A model generated the notes under the pieces. The model saw only the letters and a list, made by a program, of their open reading frames with translations. It was not told where the DNA came from and did not search any database. A DNA stretch of 64,000 nucleotides from Smittia aterrima. Lineage: Eukaryota; Arthropoda; Insecta; Diptera; Chironomidae. Within the stretch, counting starts at the first letter, position 1; each line of letters starts with the position of its first letter. The position numbers and the translations under genes were made by a program. Positions 24,378 through 36,477 of the stretch are shown piece after piece. The DNA lies in the NCBI GenBank assembly GCA_033063855.1, contig CP093831.1:14260001-14324000 (forward strand), in the 5' to 3' direction.

Positions 24378-27166
24378 TTAATCTTCCCACCAATCAGGTC
24401 CAGAGCTAGCATGATTTCCTCCAAAATTATTCCCGTAGCTTCCTCCGTACCCGCCTCCACCTCCACCTCCGCTGCTATGTCCTCCGTTGCGATATCCATC
24501 ATTTCCTAATTGCATAATAATCATTTAAAGAAAGTAAATTAAAGAAAGTAAATTAAAAAAATTTAAGCTTTAACATACCGTATCCCCCTCCGCCGCGACT
24601 ATTTGAGCTGTTGTTGCTGTTTCCATATCCACGACTTTGATTTCCACTTCCTGAACCGCCGCGACTACTTGGTTGTTGACGATAATCGCGTGATTGATAC
24701 CGGTTTCCTCCTCCGCGTTGATTATTCGAGCGTCGGGGTCCTCCATAGCGATCGTTTGACATTTCTTCCAAAAAGCTCGGCATCTCTTGGTTGGTTTCAA
24801 TAAGCAACTCAACGAGATCGGAACAAATGTTACGATTCTTATCGTTGAAGAAACTTGTAGCTATTCCCAAGTTACCCATTCTTCCTGTACGGCCAATGCG
24901 ATGCACATATTCCTCAACATCAGATGGTAGATCATAATTGATGACATGTTTGACGTGGGGAATGTCCAAGCCACGAGCAGCAACTGCAGTTGCTACGAGA
25001 ATCGGGCAGTCACCAGAGCGGAAACACTTGAGAGCTTCCTCACGCTCGCGTTGAGTACGATCTCCGTGAATCGATGTCACTGGATGTTTGTTTTGATACA
25101 AGAATTCTTCAAGCGCATCAGCGCCCTTCTTTGTCTCGACGAAAATTAGTGTCAAACTATCTGCCGTATACTCGGGAGCGCCATCACGCAAGCGACTCAA
25201 CAAATCCAACAAGTATGAGCGCTTGTCATGTTCGTTAACCCACAAAATCGTTTGTGTGATGTTTTCAGATGTCGATCCAACGCGTCCAACAGCCAAAAAG
25301 ATGTAATTTGAAAGAAAATCGCTTGCCAATTCTTGAATATTCTTAGGGAAAGTGGCTGAGAACATCAGTGTCTGACGTTGTCCGGTTGGTGGCATGTCAC
25401 GGTTCTCGATGATGTGACGAATCTGTGGCTCAAAGCCCATGTCCAACATACCTAATAAAAAATTTACCGAACGGTTAGAGCTTGTTTTAAGCTTTAGTTT
25501 CTGTTGTTACTTACGATCAGCTTCATCAAGGACCAAATATCTCAAATTTTCCAAACCGATTTTTCCACGATTGATGATGTCATCAAGACGACCTGGAGTT
25601 GCTACAATTAAGTGACAACCTTTGTCAAGCTCACGCATTTGGTCGCTTGTATTATTTCCTCCGTAAAGAACAGCCGGACGCATGCGCGAACGATAAGCAA
25701 ACTTTTTAGCCTCCTCAAAGATTTGCGTGGCCAATTCGCGAGTAGGAGCGAGAACCAAACCAAGTGGATACTGCTTACGACGATTATAAGGACGATTCGA
25801 TGGTGGATTTATGCTGGCTCCTGTTTCGAACATCCGGTTAAGGATCGGAACAAGAAAAGCTGCAGTTTTGCTAATAAAGACAAAATAAATTTAGATATAT
25901 TTCAAATAAAAATGACGTGGCAGCACTTACCCTGATCCCGTTTGCGCACATGACATGAGATCTCGACCGCCGAGGATTATTGGGATGGCATACTTTTGTA
26001 CCGGAGTTGGTTTGTCGTATCGAGCCATTTTAACATTCTCCCGAATAATATCCGTCAGCTTGATGTCATCGAAGGATGAAATATGATCGGGCACCTGCTG
26101 CCCCGTTGCTTCGACGGGAATGTCTTCATATTTGTTAAAATTGATGCCCGTGTTTGCGGTGCCAAATAACTCGAGTTCCACACGCTCATCACGTGGTAAA
26201 GGAACAGTGTAATCAACTTCTCCACCTCGTTGATTATTCCACTTTCCTCCATAACCGCCTGATCGACCGTAGTCTTGTTGCTGTTGCTGCGGTTCTTGCC
26301 AGCGATTATTAACTGGTTCCTCGCGAGGTGGTTGTTCAAACTCGCCCCCTTCAGGAACAGCAGCAGCTGGAGGCTGCTGATCTTGAGGGAATTGATTCCC
26401 GAAGCGTGGATCAGGTCCCGATGAACGCGTAAAAGTTCGAGAACCACCGCGGTTGTTCCAATTACCGCCGCGCTCCGAAGAGTCACCGTTCTGATAACGA
26501 TTGTTGTTGTAGTTCGAGTGATTGTTGTAATCAGATCCTCCTCCACGTTGTTGATAATTATCCCGACGATTGTTGAATCCGCGATTATTGTTACTAAAAG
26601 CAAATTGTGTCAGATAATGTGTTCCTTGAAATAGGTCAATGACAATTGAGTAACATGTGTGAAATGACTCACCGATTATTGAAGTCCCGATCACCTCCGA
26701 ATGAACCTCCTCTATTGTTCTGGAAATTTTCCCTGGGTTCTCTTTGATTATTATCGATTTCTTTTGTCGGACGATCGTCAGAGTCACCAGCTCTTAAATG
26801 AGGCGGTATATAACGAAGATTGCCTGAACCTTTGCGTTCACGCTCGTTCAAGTCCAGACCAGCAAGCTTTAATTTGAATAAAAAAGAATACAGAAATCAA
26901 ATCACATTAATAAAAGTTACACAACGTTCGTTATAAGTTAGAAATAGCATCGACAACGTTTCGCGGCATTTCGCGAGATTACATGAATTTTCGAAGCGAG
27001 CGACTGCCATATTTGATTTTTTTTCTTCTCTCTCTTTATTGAAGACATGCAGTTACTTTGATTTTGAAAAATCATTTTTTGCTCATTTCTAAGCATTCCA
27101 GACAGAAAAATGTAGACTCACCTGCTGCTCTAGACCCGTGCCATTCTCGTTAGCATAATTACTCAT
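24378..27166 (-). CDS. bel: ATP-dependent DEAD-box RNA helicase Belle (DDX3 family)
   Basis: Six exons on the minus strand: 27122-27166, 26673-26866, 25931-26593, 25515-25870, 24579-25451, 24378-24505, joined in frame to 752 residues. N-terminus MSNYANENGTGLEQQ, then the eIF4E-binding-like block GNLRYIPPHLR, Arg/Gly/Asn-rich disorder, the Q motif (DKPTPVQKYAIP), Walker A AQTGSGKT (about 296-303), PTRELA, DEAD (416-419), SAT (451-453) and HRIGRTGR. The Gly-rich tail ends SSGPDWWED, the DDX3/Belle signature end, which distinguishes it from Vasa alone. Belle acts in mRNA translation, germline development and small-RNA pathways, mainly in the cytoplasm. The start codon lies in a 45-nt exon separated by a 255-nt intron. 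The next gene (28051) diverges from it. Confidence 0.96.
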
Positions 27167-28050
27167 ATTATTTCAAAAGCTTTCGTTTGATTTTGCGTTT
27201 TTCCTTTTCAATTTTTTTTTCTGAAATAGCACTCACAAATTTGCTTTTTAAAGTTTCAAAATTAGTTTTTTAAATGTCACAATTATTATTATTCCACACA
27301 CAAAGTCTTTATCTTTATGAACAAATCACTTTTTTATTTTAGATAGTTCAAATTCACTGATTTAAGAATTTTAATTGTAATGGACAATGAATGCCTTTAA
27401 ATTTTGGTTGGGAACCATATATTTTTTCTCAGTCAGTGCCTACTAAAATGAAAAGCCCAGAAATTTTTGAAAGCATTACGTTTTATAAGCTTTTTTTTAC
27501 TATTTTTGAAAATCAACTAATGAATAAATATTTATATTAAAATTCTGGGATTCTTGATAAAGAAATGAACAAACAAAAAATAAAACAAGATCAAGAAGCC
27601 TTCATTTTTAAAGTTCCCGGGCTTTAGAACTCATTGTATGGTTTTTTAATGAAGATTAGCGGGATTTTCAAACGAACCGGCTTCAATTGCAATTCACCTA
27701 CCCTCTCTTGACGTTGCTAGAAGATTTACTCGTCGATAAACCCTCTGACGAACAAATGTGTCTCTATTAAAATATTTTTCTGGTATTGAGTTGTCAGCAA
27801 TTAATTTAATAATTGTTATTTAGAATTAAGAAGAGAATATTTAAATTGGTGCTGAAATAATCGTAGGACACTTCAAGCTTGCTTAGCAAAAAGCTTGCTT
27901 AACAATAGCTAAAAAAAAGTGGAAACAGAATTATGGATCAAAGCAATCTTTGAATTTCAAACTTTGAGAAAAATAAAAAAAAAATCGAGTTCCGAAGTCA
28001 AAATAGAAACCTTGGCACAAGAAAAAAGAAAAGTTCTCTGATCATTCAAA
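27167..28050. promoter_or_regulatory. Divergent promoter region of bel and the pseudo-nuclease gene
   Basis: About 880 very AT-rich bases between two head-to-head start codons. No open frame of note and no repeat recognised. Confidence 0.5.
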
Positions 28051-29924
28051 ATGGGAATTCGTGGACTTTACGCAAAAGTAAGCCAGCTTCCTGGAAGTTC
28101 CAGAGAAGTTAATATAATCGAAGAAATCGAGAAATTCAAACGGTGAGTCATCTTCATGAAACATGATCTCCAAATCTCGAAAGTAAATTTTTACTTACAG
28201 CGATAGGAATGAAAATCCTACTTTTGTCATCAATTTGTGGACGCTCTCATTCCACTTTCGACGGAATATGAGAGACAAAGTTATTGGCGATCGTCTAAAC
28301 ATAATCCAAGAAGAATTTGAAATATTCCTAAAAACATTACAGAGCCATCAAGTTCAGATGATTTTCATTTTCAAGAAGTCGCAGCATCCTGAACACGAAT
28401 TTGTTAATTACCAAGAAGATCGCTATAAAACATCCTGCGCAACTCTGGATACAATTTCTACTCTGCAAAACATTGATGCAATCGTTAAGCATTTTGAAGG
28501 ATTCCCTAACCTTGACCTTCCTATTAATGAACCCGTTCTGATGGTTCTAACTCAAACAGCTAAAAACTACGGAAAATCTTATGGAATTAACTCGGGTCCT
28601 TTAAAACCATCTTCATATCACGTTCAGATTGCAAATCAACACAACGCAATGGCTCTCATGGGAACCGATACTTACTACATTTTCTACAGCGGTAATTGGA
28701 GATTCTGGTCAGATATGGATCTAGATATCAAGCGAATGACTATTCGCGAATACAGAAAAGAGTCCATTTTACAATCTTTTGGTATCAACGCTGAGCAAGC
28801 TCCGCTCTTTGTAACATTAGCTGGAGGCTTATACACAGAAAATGAAGAAGATGTTCAGGTCATTTCCAAATATTTCAGACCTTTTAAAAGCTTCTTCGAG
28901 AATCTATCCAAATACGTTAACCGACAAAGATTTCCGATTACCGATTATACTTTGAATCGAATTGTTGCAAGCATCTTCGGAAAGCACAGACCAGAAATTG
29001 TCAAAGATATTCGTTACTCAATGAACCTTATGCTTCCTGACATGCATTTTGAGAGCGATGATGAAGGTTTGGTTAAGAAGGCATCGCACGATTACATGAA
29101 TTTCGCTGATTGGATTCTCTCTAACGAGCCAATTTTTGTTTCTCCAGTTTTCATGGATTTGAGGTAACATGTTTAAGATTCTTAAAATGATCGCCTTAAC
29201 ATTTATTTGTCAATTACGTATAGATCGAAATCTACTCCATCACTGCTCAGCTTAATTTCGAGATGGATCCGTAAAGTTGCTGGATGTTTGGGTACAAAGA
29301 AAGTTAAGTTGTATGTGAAAGATCGTCACGAGCCAGCTTTGTCATTGAAGAGATATGACTCAATATCTCCAAGCGGTAGGTCGATTTACATTTTAATTCT
29401 TTCCAATATTTCATTCTATAATTTTCAGGCAACATTGTTGAAGGTGTGAAGAACTACGAGTTGCTGATTTGGATAACAGAAACAGTAATTCCGGCTGATG
29501 ATCTTCTCAATATACCATTCGAATATATCGGAGACTTCATTATATTAACGCATCTGGTACAGACACGATCGTTGAATTATTTTGAAGCAATTCTGATCCT
29601 CAAAACCATTCGTGATGTCAACGAGAACAAAGTTCCGAAAGACTTGGCTGTAATTACCAAAGTCAACGAGAGAGCTCTTCAAGTCTACTTCTTGTATTCA
29701 AAGATTTACTACATTATGCACTCTTGTCTTGCATCTGTTGGTTTATCATTCCAGGTAAGATATCAAAGATATTAAAGATTTCTTAATAATTCTTTAATTC
29801 ACAGTCTCAATTCAAATTTGATAACTTATACTTCCAAAAACTGTATCAAGAAGATGAAAAGAAGCTTTCGTCTTCAACTGACGACATCTTTGCCAGCTTC
29901 ATGAACATTATTAATGATATTTAG
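28051..29924 (+). CDS. Divergent XPG/FEN1-superfamily (Asteroid/FAM120-like) pseudo-nuclease
   Basis: Five exons: 28051-28142, 28201-29163, 29224-29375, 29429-29754, 29805-29924, giving 550 residues in frame. It starts MGIRGLYAKV, the N-terminal signature of FEN1/XPG/Asteroid proteins (normally MGI.GL). The expected order of PIN-like blocks can be traced, but the metal-binding acids are mostly replaced. VINLW stands where VID.. is usual, IFIFKK where VFDG, and LAGGLY where LLGNDY. Only the region GTDTYYIFY keeps an Asp of the usual DSD element. A helical C-terminal half follows with no recognised domain. I infer a catalytically inactive relative of the Asteroid/FAM120 family; its role is unknown. 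AATAAA lies at 30023-30028. No signal peptide or membrane segment. Confidence 0.6.
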
Positions 29925-30585
29925 ATGAAATATTTCTTGATTTTTTTCGTGTCTAAGTAAACATGCAAAAGCATTTCTTCTAAACTCTTAATTACTGTGA
30001 AATTCGCATGGTTGAATAGTCAAATAAAACATTCTATTAATTCAACGTAACTTCATTTGATCAGTGATGACAAGTCCCGCAAATTGAGAAAGCGACATCT
30101 GGTGTTTGACTAATACAAATGCAAACATTGTTTTCCAAAAGCAAAAACATTTTTTATTTTATTAAGTTAGATCGTTTTTATGAGCGTTTTATGTGAAAAA
30201 TAAAAGAGTCTCATGTTAAGATAACAGAGAACAGTTGAGAAATATCAGATCTTAAAATACATCAGAACATCAATACTTTGACAAACAAAAAAAAAGGTTT
30301 GCTTAACCCCAAACAAAAATCCATTCAAAGAATTTACACAAAAATTGATTTCATTTCAGAAAAGACTGCAACTCGAATAAATTTAATAATCCGAATTACT
30401 TGGTGAGTAGTTCTACTTAATTTATGTTATCGGCCCGCTATATTTTCGGTTTTGTTTTTATTTTCGGTAAATTCTCGTTTTGAAAGAAATGATTGAGCGA
30501 GAGATATCTGTCTGAATTAATTTGTTGAGTTTATGCACTAATCAATCGCTTGAGCAACATTGAAACGGCCCACTGACAAGCCAAA
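29925..30585. other. Spacer between the pseudo-nuclease and the small acidic protein gene
   Basis: Contains the polyadenylation signal at 30023-30028 and probably the promoter of the next gene. AT-rich with no coding signal. The minus-strand frame 30531-30854 is antisense to the next gene. Confidence 0.5.
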
Positions 30586-31047
30586 ATGAGTAACATTTCG
30601 TTAGACGAACGCGATATCTCCAACGATGCAGATGTCTCCTTCCTCGTAGATATTCTCGAGGAGTCGCAAAACATTCCTACATTTGAATTCTCTTCGCCGA
30701 TTTCTTCGATTGGTTCAAATTGTTCCTCGCCCGATCGTGAAAGAACGGTTCGTCCACATAATATTTCAAATGATTTGGACTGTGATGATATTGGAGAATT
30801 CGTCTCACTTGAGGATCTGAAATCGCAGATCTCGCCACCTTCTGAAAATGACACCGAAGTTTTCAGTTCATCAAAGAAAATCGAATTTCTTGAAACAATT
30901 TACGAAGACTGCTATCTTGAGACTCCTCCAGGAACGCCAACAAACTCCAGACCAAATAAAGCCCGACGCTTCCGAATGAACTTGAGCAGCTACGAAGAAT
31001 TCAAGGAAAATGTACAAAATAATGTTAAGACAGACGAAAACAAATGA
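30586..31047 (+). CDS. Uncharacterised small acidic protein, 153 residues
   Basis: An intronless open frame with a Met start preceded by CAAA. The protein is rich in Asp, Glu and Ser: an N-terminal stretch (SLDERDISNDADVSFLVDIL) is followed by Ser/Pro-rich segments. A Thr-Pro pair (ETPPGTPTNSRP) that could be phosphorylated by proline-directed kinases precedes a short basic patch (KARRFRMN) and an acidic C-terminus. No signal peptide, membrane helix or known domain is seen. Codon use looks like that of neighbouring genes and the frame is much longer than chance here, so I take it as real. Function unknown; disordered regulatory protein is an inference only. Confidence 0.6.
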   Translation: MSNISLDERDISNDADVSFLVDILEESQNIPTFEFSSPISSIGSNCSSPDRERTVRPHNISNDLDCDDIGEFVSLEDLKSQISPPSENDTEVFSSSKKIEFLETIYEDCYLETPPGTPTNSRPNKARRFRMNLSSYEEFKENVQNNVKTDENK

Positions 31048-31528
31048 GCCATTCCTATACTTTATGATCCTCAATCAAATATATATAACGTTAATGTAAA
31101 ATAGATATAAAAGATACATTGAAGTGTATCTTACTCAAAACGTAGGGCGGGCAAAGGCAACTAAAAAAAAAGGCCAACATGAAAATAAAACAAGTTTATG
31201 AGATTTGTTAGGGAAATTTACATTTATAGATTTTTGTTTCTATTTGGTGCCACCCTCGCGCTTGTTATCAGGTGAAAACAGAAGTTTTACTGAATGCAAT
31301 TGGGAGAGAATTTTCCCGTTTCTTTAAATAGAATATTTCACGTTGTTTGTGTGTTTGTGCGTGCGGAGAGAGAAATTTTTTCACAGTTTTCACGTTTTCT
31401 TTTGGTCCGAGAGTTTAGACGAGAGCTTTATTTTATCCTTTCATAAATTAACTATAGGTAATTTCCAAGCATGTCGTATACCAAGATCATTCAACCAACT
31501 TTTTTCTCATTCACAGAAGGTTTCAGTC
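31048..31528. other. Spacer and 5' leader of taxilin
   Basis: About 480 bases. An acceptor-like CATTCACAG just before 31518 suggests a spliced 5' UTR for taxilin. The open frame upstream of the Met at 31529 reads as leader, not protein. Confidence 0.5.
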
Positions 31529-33005
31529 ATGGAAGTACCAACAGCAAAAGCTGCAGAGAAGATTGCGAAGAAGACACGTGAAGAGAAATTACGCGAACAA
31601 AAAATCGAATCGGAAATTGTGAAATCTCTTAATGCCATCACTGATCCCGATCAAAAGTATCAAGCACTCTTGCATCGATGCGTTGAGGCTGAAAGAATTA
31701 GCCGTTCGGCTTTGTTAACGCAAAAGCAGAATCAGAAAACCATTGAAACTCTTCTTCTGGAGAAAGACAACTTAGCTGCAGAGCATCAACGAATTTTGCA
31801 GACAAAGGCGAAACTTGAGTCACTTTGTAGAGAACTTCAGAGTCAAAATAAATCTATCAAAGTAAGTTTTTCATTGACTCTTCAGTAAACTTCACTAATC
31901 AATTTCCGATTTTTAGGAAGATTCTTTATCAAAGATTCGTGAAGAAGAAGAACGTCGCAAGGAAACGCAAGCAAAGTTTCAGCATTCGCTTAACGAGATT
32001 CAAAAGTTGATGAATGAGAACTCAGAGAAGAACCAAAAGCTTGAAGTTGATAATCGCGAGATGACTTCAAAATTCAAAACAATTCTTTCGCAATACGAAG
32101 AGCGTGAAAAACAGATGGATAGAATCAACAAGCAAATGGAGCTCGTGACACAATTAAACGAAGCTAAGTTGGCAAAAGCAAAAATTGAAAATCTTGCAGA
32201 GAAAGAAGCTTTCTTGAAACAAGCTGCAGTTCTGGAAGAAACGATCGTAATCCTTAAACGTCAGTTAGCTGAGTCATTGGGATCGGAGCAAGCCTTTAAA
32301 GCGCAAGTCGATTTATATAGCTCAAAGTATGGAGAATTCACAAAGACCTTCCAAGGCTATAAAACTGACATGACAAAGATGTCAAAGAAAACCTTTAAGA
32401 TGGAGAAGGAGATGCTTCAATGGAAAATCAAATACGAAAAGTCGAATGCAATGTTGTTGGATCTTGTAAGCGAGAAGCAAATTCGCGATGAGCACATCAC
32501 AAAAACCGCCAAACAACTCTTCCATCTTCAAAAATTGTGCCGTACATTGTCCGCAGAGAAGAAAGCTTTCTACGGTAAGCTCGTGGAACTTAATGCTGAG
32601 ATTCCTGAAGTCAAAGTCACTGCTGACGAAGAGATCCCTGCACCACCTGTCGAAGTTGTTCAAGTAGATAAGGGTCCAGACAAGCTCAACGAAATGGTCA
32701 AATCTCGTGACGAACTGAAGAAAAGTTTAAATCAACTTCAGTCACAATTGTCAAGTGCGTTACAAACCGAGGAAGAAGAAGCTTCAGCAAACAAGAAAGG
32801 AAAATCAAAGAAGTCAAAGAAAGGCGCTAAATCTTGTGAGAACGGTGAAGCTGTCCAAGAAGTAGTCGCTGAAACTGAAACCCCCAAGAGTGTTAATGGA
32901 GATCAAGTGATTGATGAGTCCGTTGATACAGAGGCATCAGTTGAACCTTTACCTAATGACAAGAAAGTTGATGCTGAAACCTCTCCAGCTCCTGAAATTG
33001 TCTGA
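31529..33005 (+). CDS. Taxilin family coiled-coil protein
   Basis: Two exons, 31529-31861 and 31917-33005, in frame to 473 residues. Nearly the whole central part is coiled coil with the taxilin signatures KYQALLHRCVEAE, KLESLCRELQ.QNK, QVDLYSSKYGEFTKTFQGYK, KEMLQWKIKYEKSN and LQKLCRTLSAEK. The C-terminal 130 residues are acidic and disordered with a Lys-rich patch (KKGKSKKSKKGAK). Taxilins bind syntaxins and the nascent polypeptide-associated complex and act in membrane traffic. The start at 31529 (ATGGAAGT) is the first Met after an in-frame leader and suits the family. AATAAA at 33064-33069. Confidence 0.92.
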
Positions 33006-33444
33006 ATCACGTGATGTTTTAATTTTTTCAGTCAAAAACTTAAAATTGTCGATGATAATAATAAATAAAAACTTTTTTGAACGAGGAATTTTATTTGAAA
33101 TTATTTATTTGCTGAATTTGGGAAATCTTTTTCAGTGATATTTCATATTTTGTACGAAAACGAGAGCAAACTCATCAGGGATATTCAATATAAAATTGTA
33201 TAAGCGATGGCAGTAGACGACAAAACGATATCAATACAATTAAACGCGTGAAAATTTAAATTAAAGCTGTCCAACTGCCTTTAGTACATGTTGATGATGA
33301 ATTTGGAAACTGCTTCATCCATTTCATGAGATTCCCCTGCAAATTTATTTCATGCTTCCTCACTCCCCTGATGATTGAGTAATTTATGTTGCTGTAACTC
33401 TTAAAGATAAATTACTGATGTGGATGTCTTGAGTAAGAACTTTC
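33006..33444. other. Tail-to-tail spacer of taxilin and the DCN1-like gene
   Basis: Contains the 3' UTRs of both converging genes. No coding signal. Confidence 0.6.
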
Positions 33445-34207
33445 TCAGCTGCTGCTAGGCTGACGCTTCTTCTGCAGAAAGTCTACGAAGTCATCAAGGA
33501 GAACAGGCCAAGCGCCATCGATTGAATAATTGCTCAAATCGATGTGAATTGTACGACTGAACTCGAAAATATTATTCCACTGATCTTTGTTGATGACGCG
33601 CGGTGCTTTTGGTTGCTGCAAGAACTCTTCAAATTCGCTATAGAGCGGCCACGACTTCTTCAGAAGCAGTGCTAACATTGCTTTTGCTGTTTCAATGTCC
33701 ATACTACGTTGATCTTTATCCTAAAAAAATCAAATTCATTAATTACAGAACATCAGAGAGAACTTTTTATCTTATACGTACACGAGCAAAGTCATAAGCG
33801 TATCGGAAGATTAACTTAAACGTCTGCGGGTCGTTCATGAGATTGTAGAAATAATTCAGTTTGTTCTGAAGTTTTGTTGGTGTGTCACATTGAACCTCTG
33901 GATCTGCTAGCCCTTTCATCCATTCTGCTTGAGTGAAGTATCCCATATTCTTCGCATTCATTTTGTAAGCTATGCAAAGCATTGCAATGTCCTCGGGCTC
34001 CAATTTGATATCCTGGCAGAAAGTTTCCATTCCATCAGGTCCCAGTTGAGCTGGATCGTCAGTTGTGTATCGTTTGAACCATGCAATCAATCTGTTTGTG
34101 TTGAATCTGGATTCCTCCTTGGTTCGAGTTGTAGTTGTTTTGGCTCTTTTCGTGATTATTGGTTCAACAACATCTGAAGCAGCGGCTCGTCGCTTTGGCC
34201 GAGGCAT
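33445..34207 (-). CDS. DCN1-like protein (DCUN1D4/5 type), cullin neddylation co-E3
   Basis: Two exons, 33782-34207 and 33445-33720, joined in frame to 233 residues. The N-terminus MPRPKRRAAA...TKRAK is basic and looks like the bipartite nuclear signal of the DCUN1D4/5 group. The PONY/DCUN1 domain follows: LIAWFKRYT, GPDGMETFCQDIKLEPEDIAML, GYFTQAEWMKGL, then DFARDKDQRSMDIETAKAMLALLL and the acidic DAD-type patch SNYSIDGAWPVLLDDFVDF. These proteins help load NEDD8 on cullins by bridging the E2 and the cullin WHB domain. Length is close to human DCUN1D5. It is divergent from the STK40-like gene across about 360 bp. Confidence 0.94.
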
Positions 34208-34566
34208 TATTAAGTGTCTCTTATCTTTGACTGGTTTATCGAAAATTTAACACTGAAGTTCTTAAATTCCTAAAATCTTGAAATTCAATGCCAACTTTAA
34301 TTCTTCCTGTTTGCTTAGACAAAGCTACGCTCACTGATTTCAACAAATTGAGCTAATGGCCGTGATGTAAAACTATGAATATTTGGTTTAATAGCGACAG
34401 CTTGAGTTCTTGTAAGCTTGTGATCGATTTCGTCGCAGACTTTCAAAACACTGGGCAAAACTGGTCGGCCCGGAGCTTACAAAATTCATCAAACACGAAG
34501 CTTAAACGGAGCTTACGAACAAGGAATGTTATAGAATAAAGTAGAAGAGTAAAAAAATTAATTGCA
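34208..34566. promoter_or_regulatory. Shared divergent promoter, DCN1-like and STK40-like genes
   Basis: 359 bases separate the two start codons. Probably a bidirectional promoter; no core element could be named with confidence. Confidence 0.5.
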
Positions 34567-36477
34567 ATGAAACGCCAAGTGCCAGCTTGCGAAAAGCCAT
34601 TTCACAAGCGATTTAGAACGTCAGTACTAGCGGCTCCAGAGAGGTGAGTTGAAATTGACGCTTGAAATGTATTCGCAATTGGAAAACTTATTTTTGTTGA
34701 CTTTTTATGCAGACAAGTTAGAACGATTGTCGATTTTATCGTGGGACCAGAAATCAAACTATCCGCAGGACCGCTACACTGTGTTAAGACTTATCTAGCA
34801 ATAAAAGACGATGAATTCTTCAAATTAAAAGTCCTCACAATCGATAACCCAGACGACGTCAAACAAACAAAGGAAGTGACGCAAGGAAAAATGCTATTGC
34901 ACAATGAATACGTTCTCCTGGAAATATTAAAGGGAATGCCGGGTATAGAGCAATGCCATGGAATGTTCATCGATTATGTACAAGACGAGAGATCAAAGTC
35001 ACCGACAAAAGCAAGAGGATTATCAAAGAGGATAACACTTGTACTTGACGCGATGGCTGATAAAACAGCTGAGAACTGGATGAACATTAACGAGAAGAAC
35101 TACAATATTTCACTGCAAGAGTACATCAGTCGACACAAAATGTCTGAGAGGGAGGCCCTAATAATTTTTTATGAAATTGTTAAGGTTGTCGAACGGATTC
35201 ATCGCATAGGAATAATTCATCGAGACTTGAAACTGCAAAACTTCCTGATCAACCTTGCAACACGAAAAGTGACTTTAACGAATTTTTGCTTAGGCAAACT
35301 GTTGAGCTCAGATGACCAAATGCTCATTGACCAGAGAGGTTCTCCTGCCTATATCAGCCCAGAAATACTAAACGGAGCGTATCGAGGAAAGCCAACCGAT
35401 ATGTGGACTTTAGGAGTTATACTTTATATTCTAATCTACTCAAACTTTCCATTCGTTGAGAACACAACTGCTGCTTTATTTAAGAAGATTTGTCAATGTG
35501 AACTTACACTTCCAAACGAAGTGCGAGTGTCTGATGCAACAAAGAAATTGATAAAGAGCCATCTCCTTACGACGAGCATCGATCGATTCACAGCAAGTGA
35601 AACTCGTGAATATTTAGACAGACAGTTCGAGAGAATAAACAGATCAAGTGTTTTATCAACTGTCGCTCTTCAAAGAGATGATCAAGTCGTTCCAGACATG
35701 AATAATCAACCAACGAAATTGATTTGTCAAGATCCACCGTCTCCGAAATTCGAGCTTTCAACAGAAAACATATCGATGGTTCTTAAAATGATGTCATCGA
35801 GCACACAACACGATCGAAACAAAATGTGTTTGAAGCCAAGTTTGTTGGCTGAACGATGCAACCGAATTTCACCATCAAACTCTCCATCAGGGAACGTGGG
35901 TGTCACGAGAAACTTGACAAGACAAATCAACAATCTGTCAGTAAGAAATCGTCAACACACGAATTCAAATTCCGGTCTATCGTGGCACAATCGTATCAGC
36001 AATTCTATGTATGAAGTAAGATTCCGAGCAGCTGAGTCAACTATAATGGCCGATCGTGTAAGAATGCAACAACGACCAGCCGCAGCACCTGGAATCGTCT
36101 CAAGCTTCGATGCAATATACAGCACACTCAATGAACTCTTCAGTACAGGGAGCTTTCCAGCTAACGCAATCGTTCACGAGTTTCAAGGAAACATTAACCA
36201 AGACATTGCATTGAAACTCTCAATTTGGCTTCGCACGAATTTTCACGAGAATGCTTTGGTTCGTGAGATTTATCAAACTGCCGTACACAGTCCTGGCAAC
36301 GACGTTGAGAAGTTTGTCGATTTTTTAAGAAGATGTAACGTCGAGATGGAAATGATTAATGGCCAAGTCTACGTCAAGGCACAGCAGACGAATCAAGTCC
36401 TCGTCTTCATGACTTATCTTCTTCAATTGGCGGGATATAATAACAACTATTTCCTAAACATTAGCAGAGGATCGTAA
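34567..36477 (+). CDS. STK40: STK40 (SgK495)-like atypical serine/threonine kinase
   Basis: Two exons, 34567-34643 and 34713-36477, giving 613 residues. The kinase fold covers about residues 30-330. The family-specific blocks GPEIKLSAGPLHCVKTYLA, HRDLKLQN (HRD at 195-197) and DQRGSPAYISPEIL with YRGKPTDMWTLGVILY are clear. The DFG motif is replaced by NFC (216-218), as in vertebrate STK40, so magnesium binding and catalysis are doubtful and a scaffold role related to Tribbles proteins is likely. A C-terminal region of about 280 residues is disordered, then helical (starting near FDAIYSTLNELFSTGSF), and is longer than in human STK40. Start chosen at the first Met after the intergenic gap. AATAAA at 36548-36553. 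Confidence 0.9.

Noticed and set aside
26055..26603. 182-codon minus-strand frame in the N-terminal part of bel
   Set aside because: Alternative frame over the Asn/Gly/Gln-rich coding exon of bel; repeats of GGN-type codons keep other frames open.
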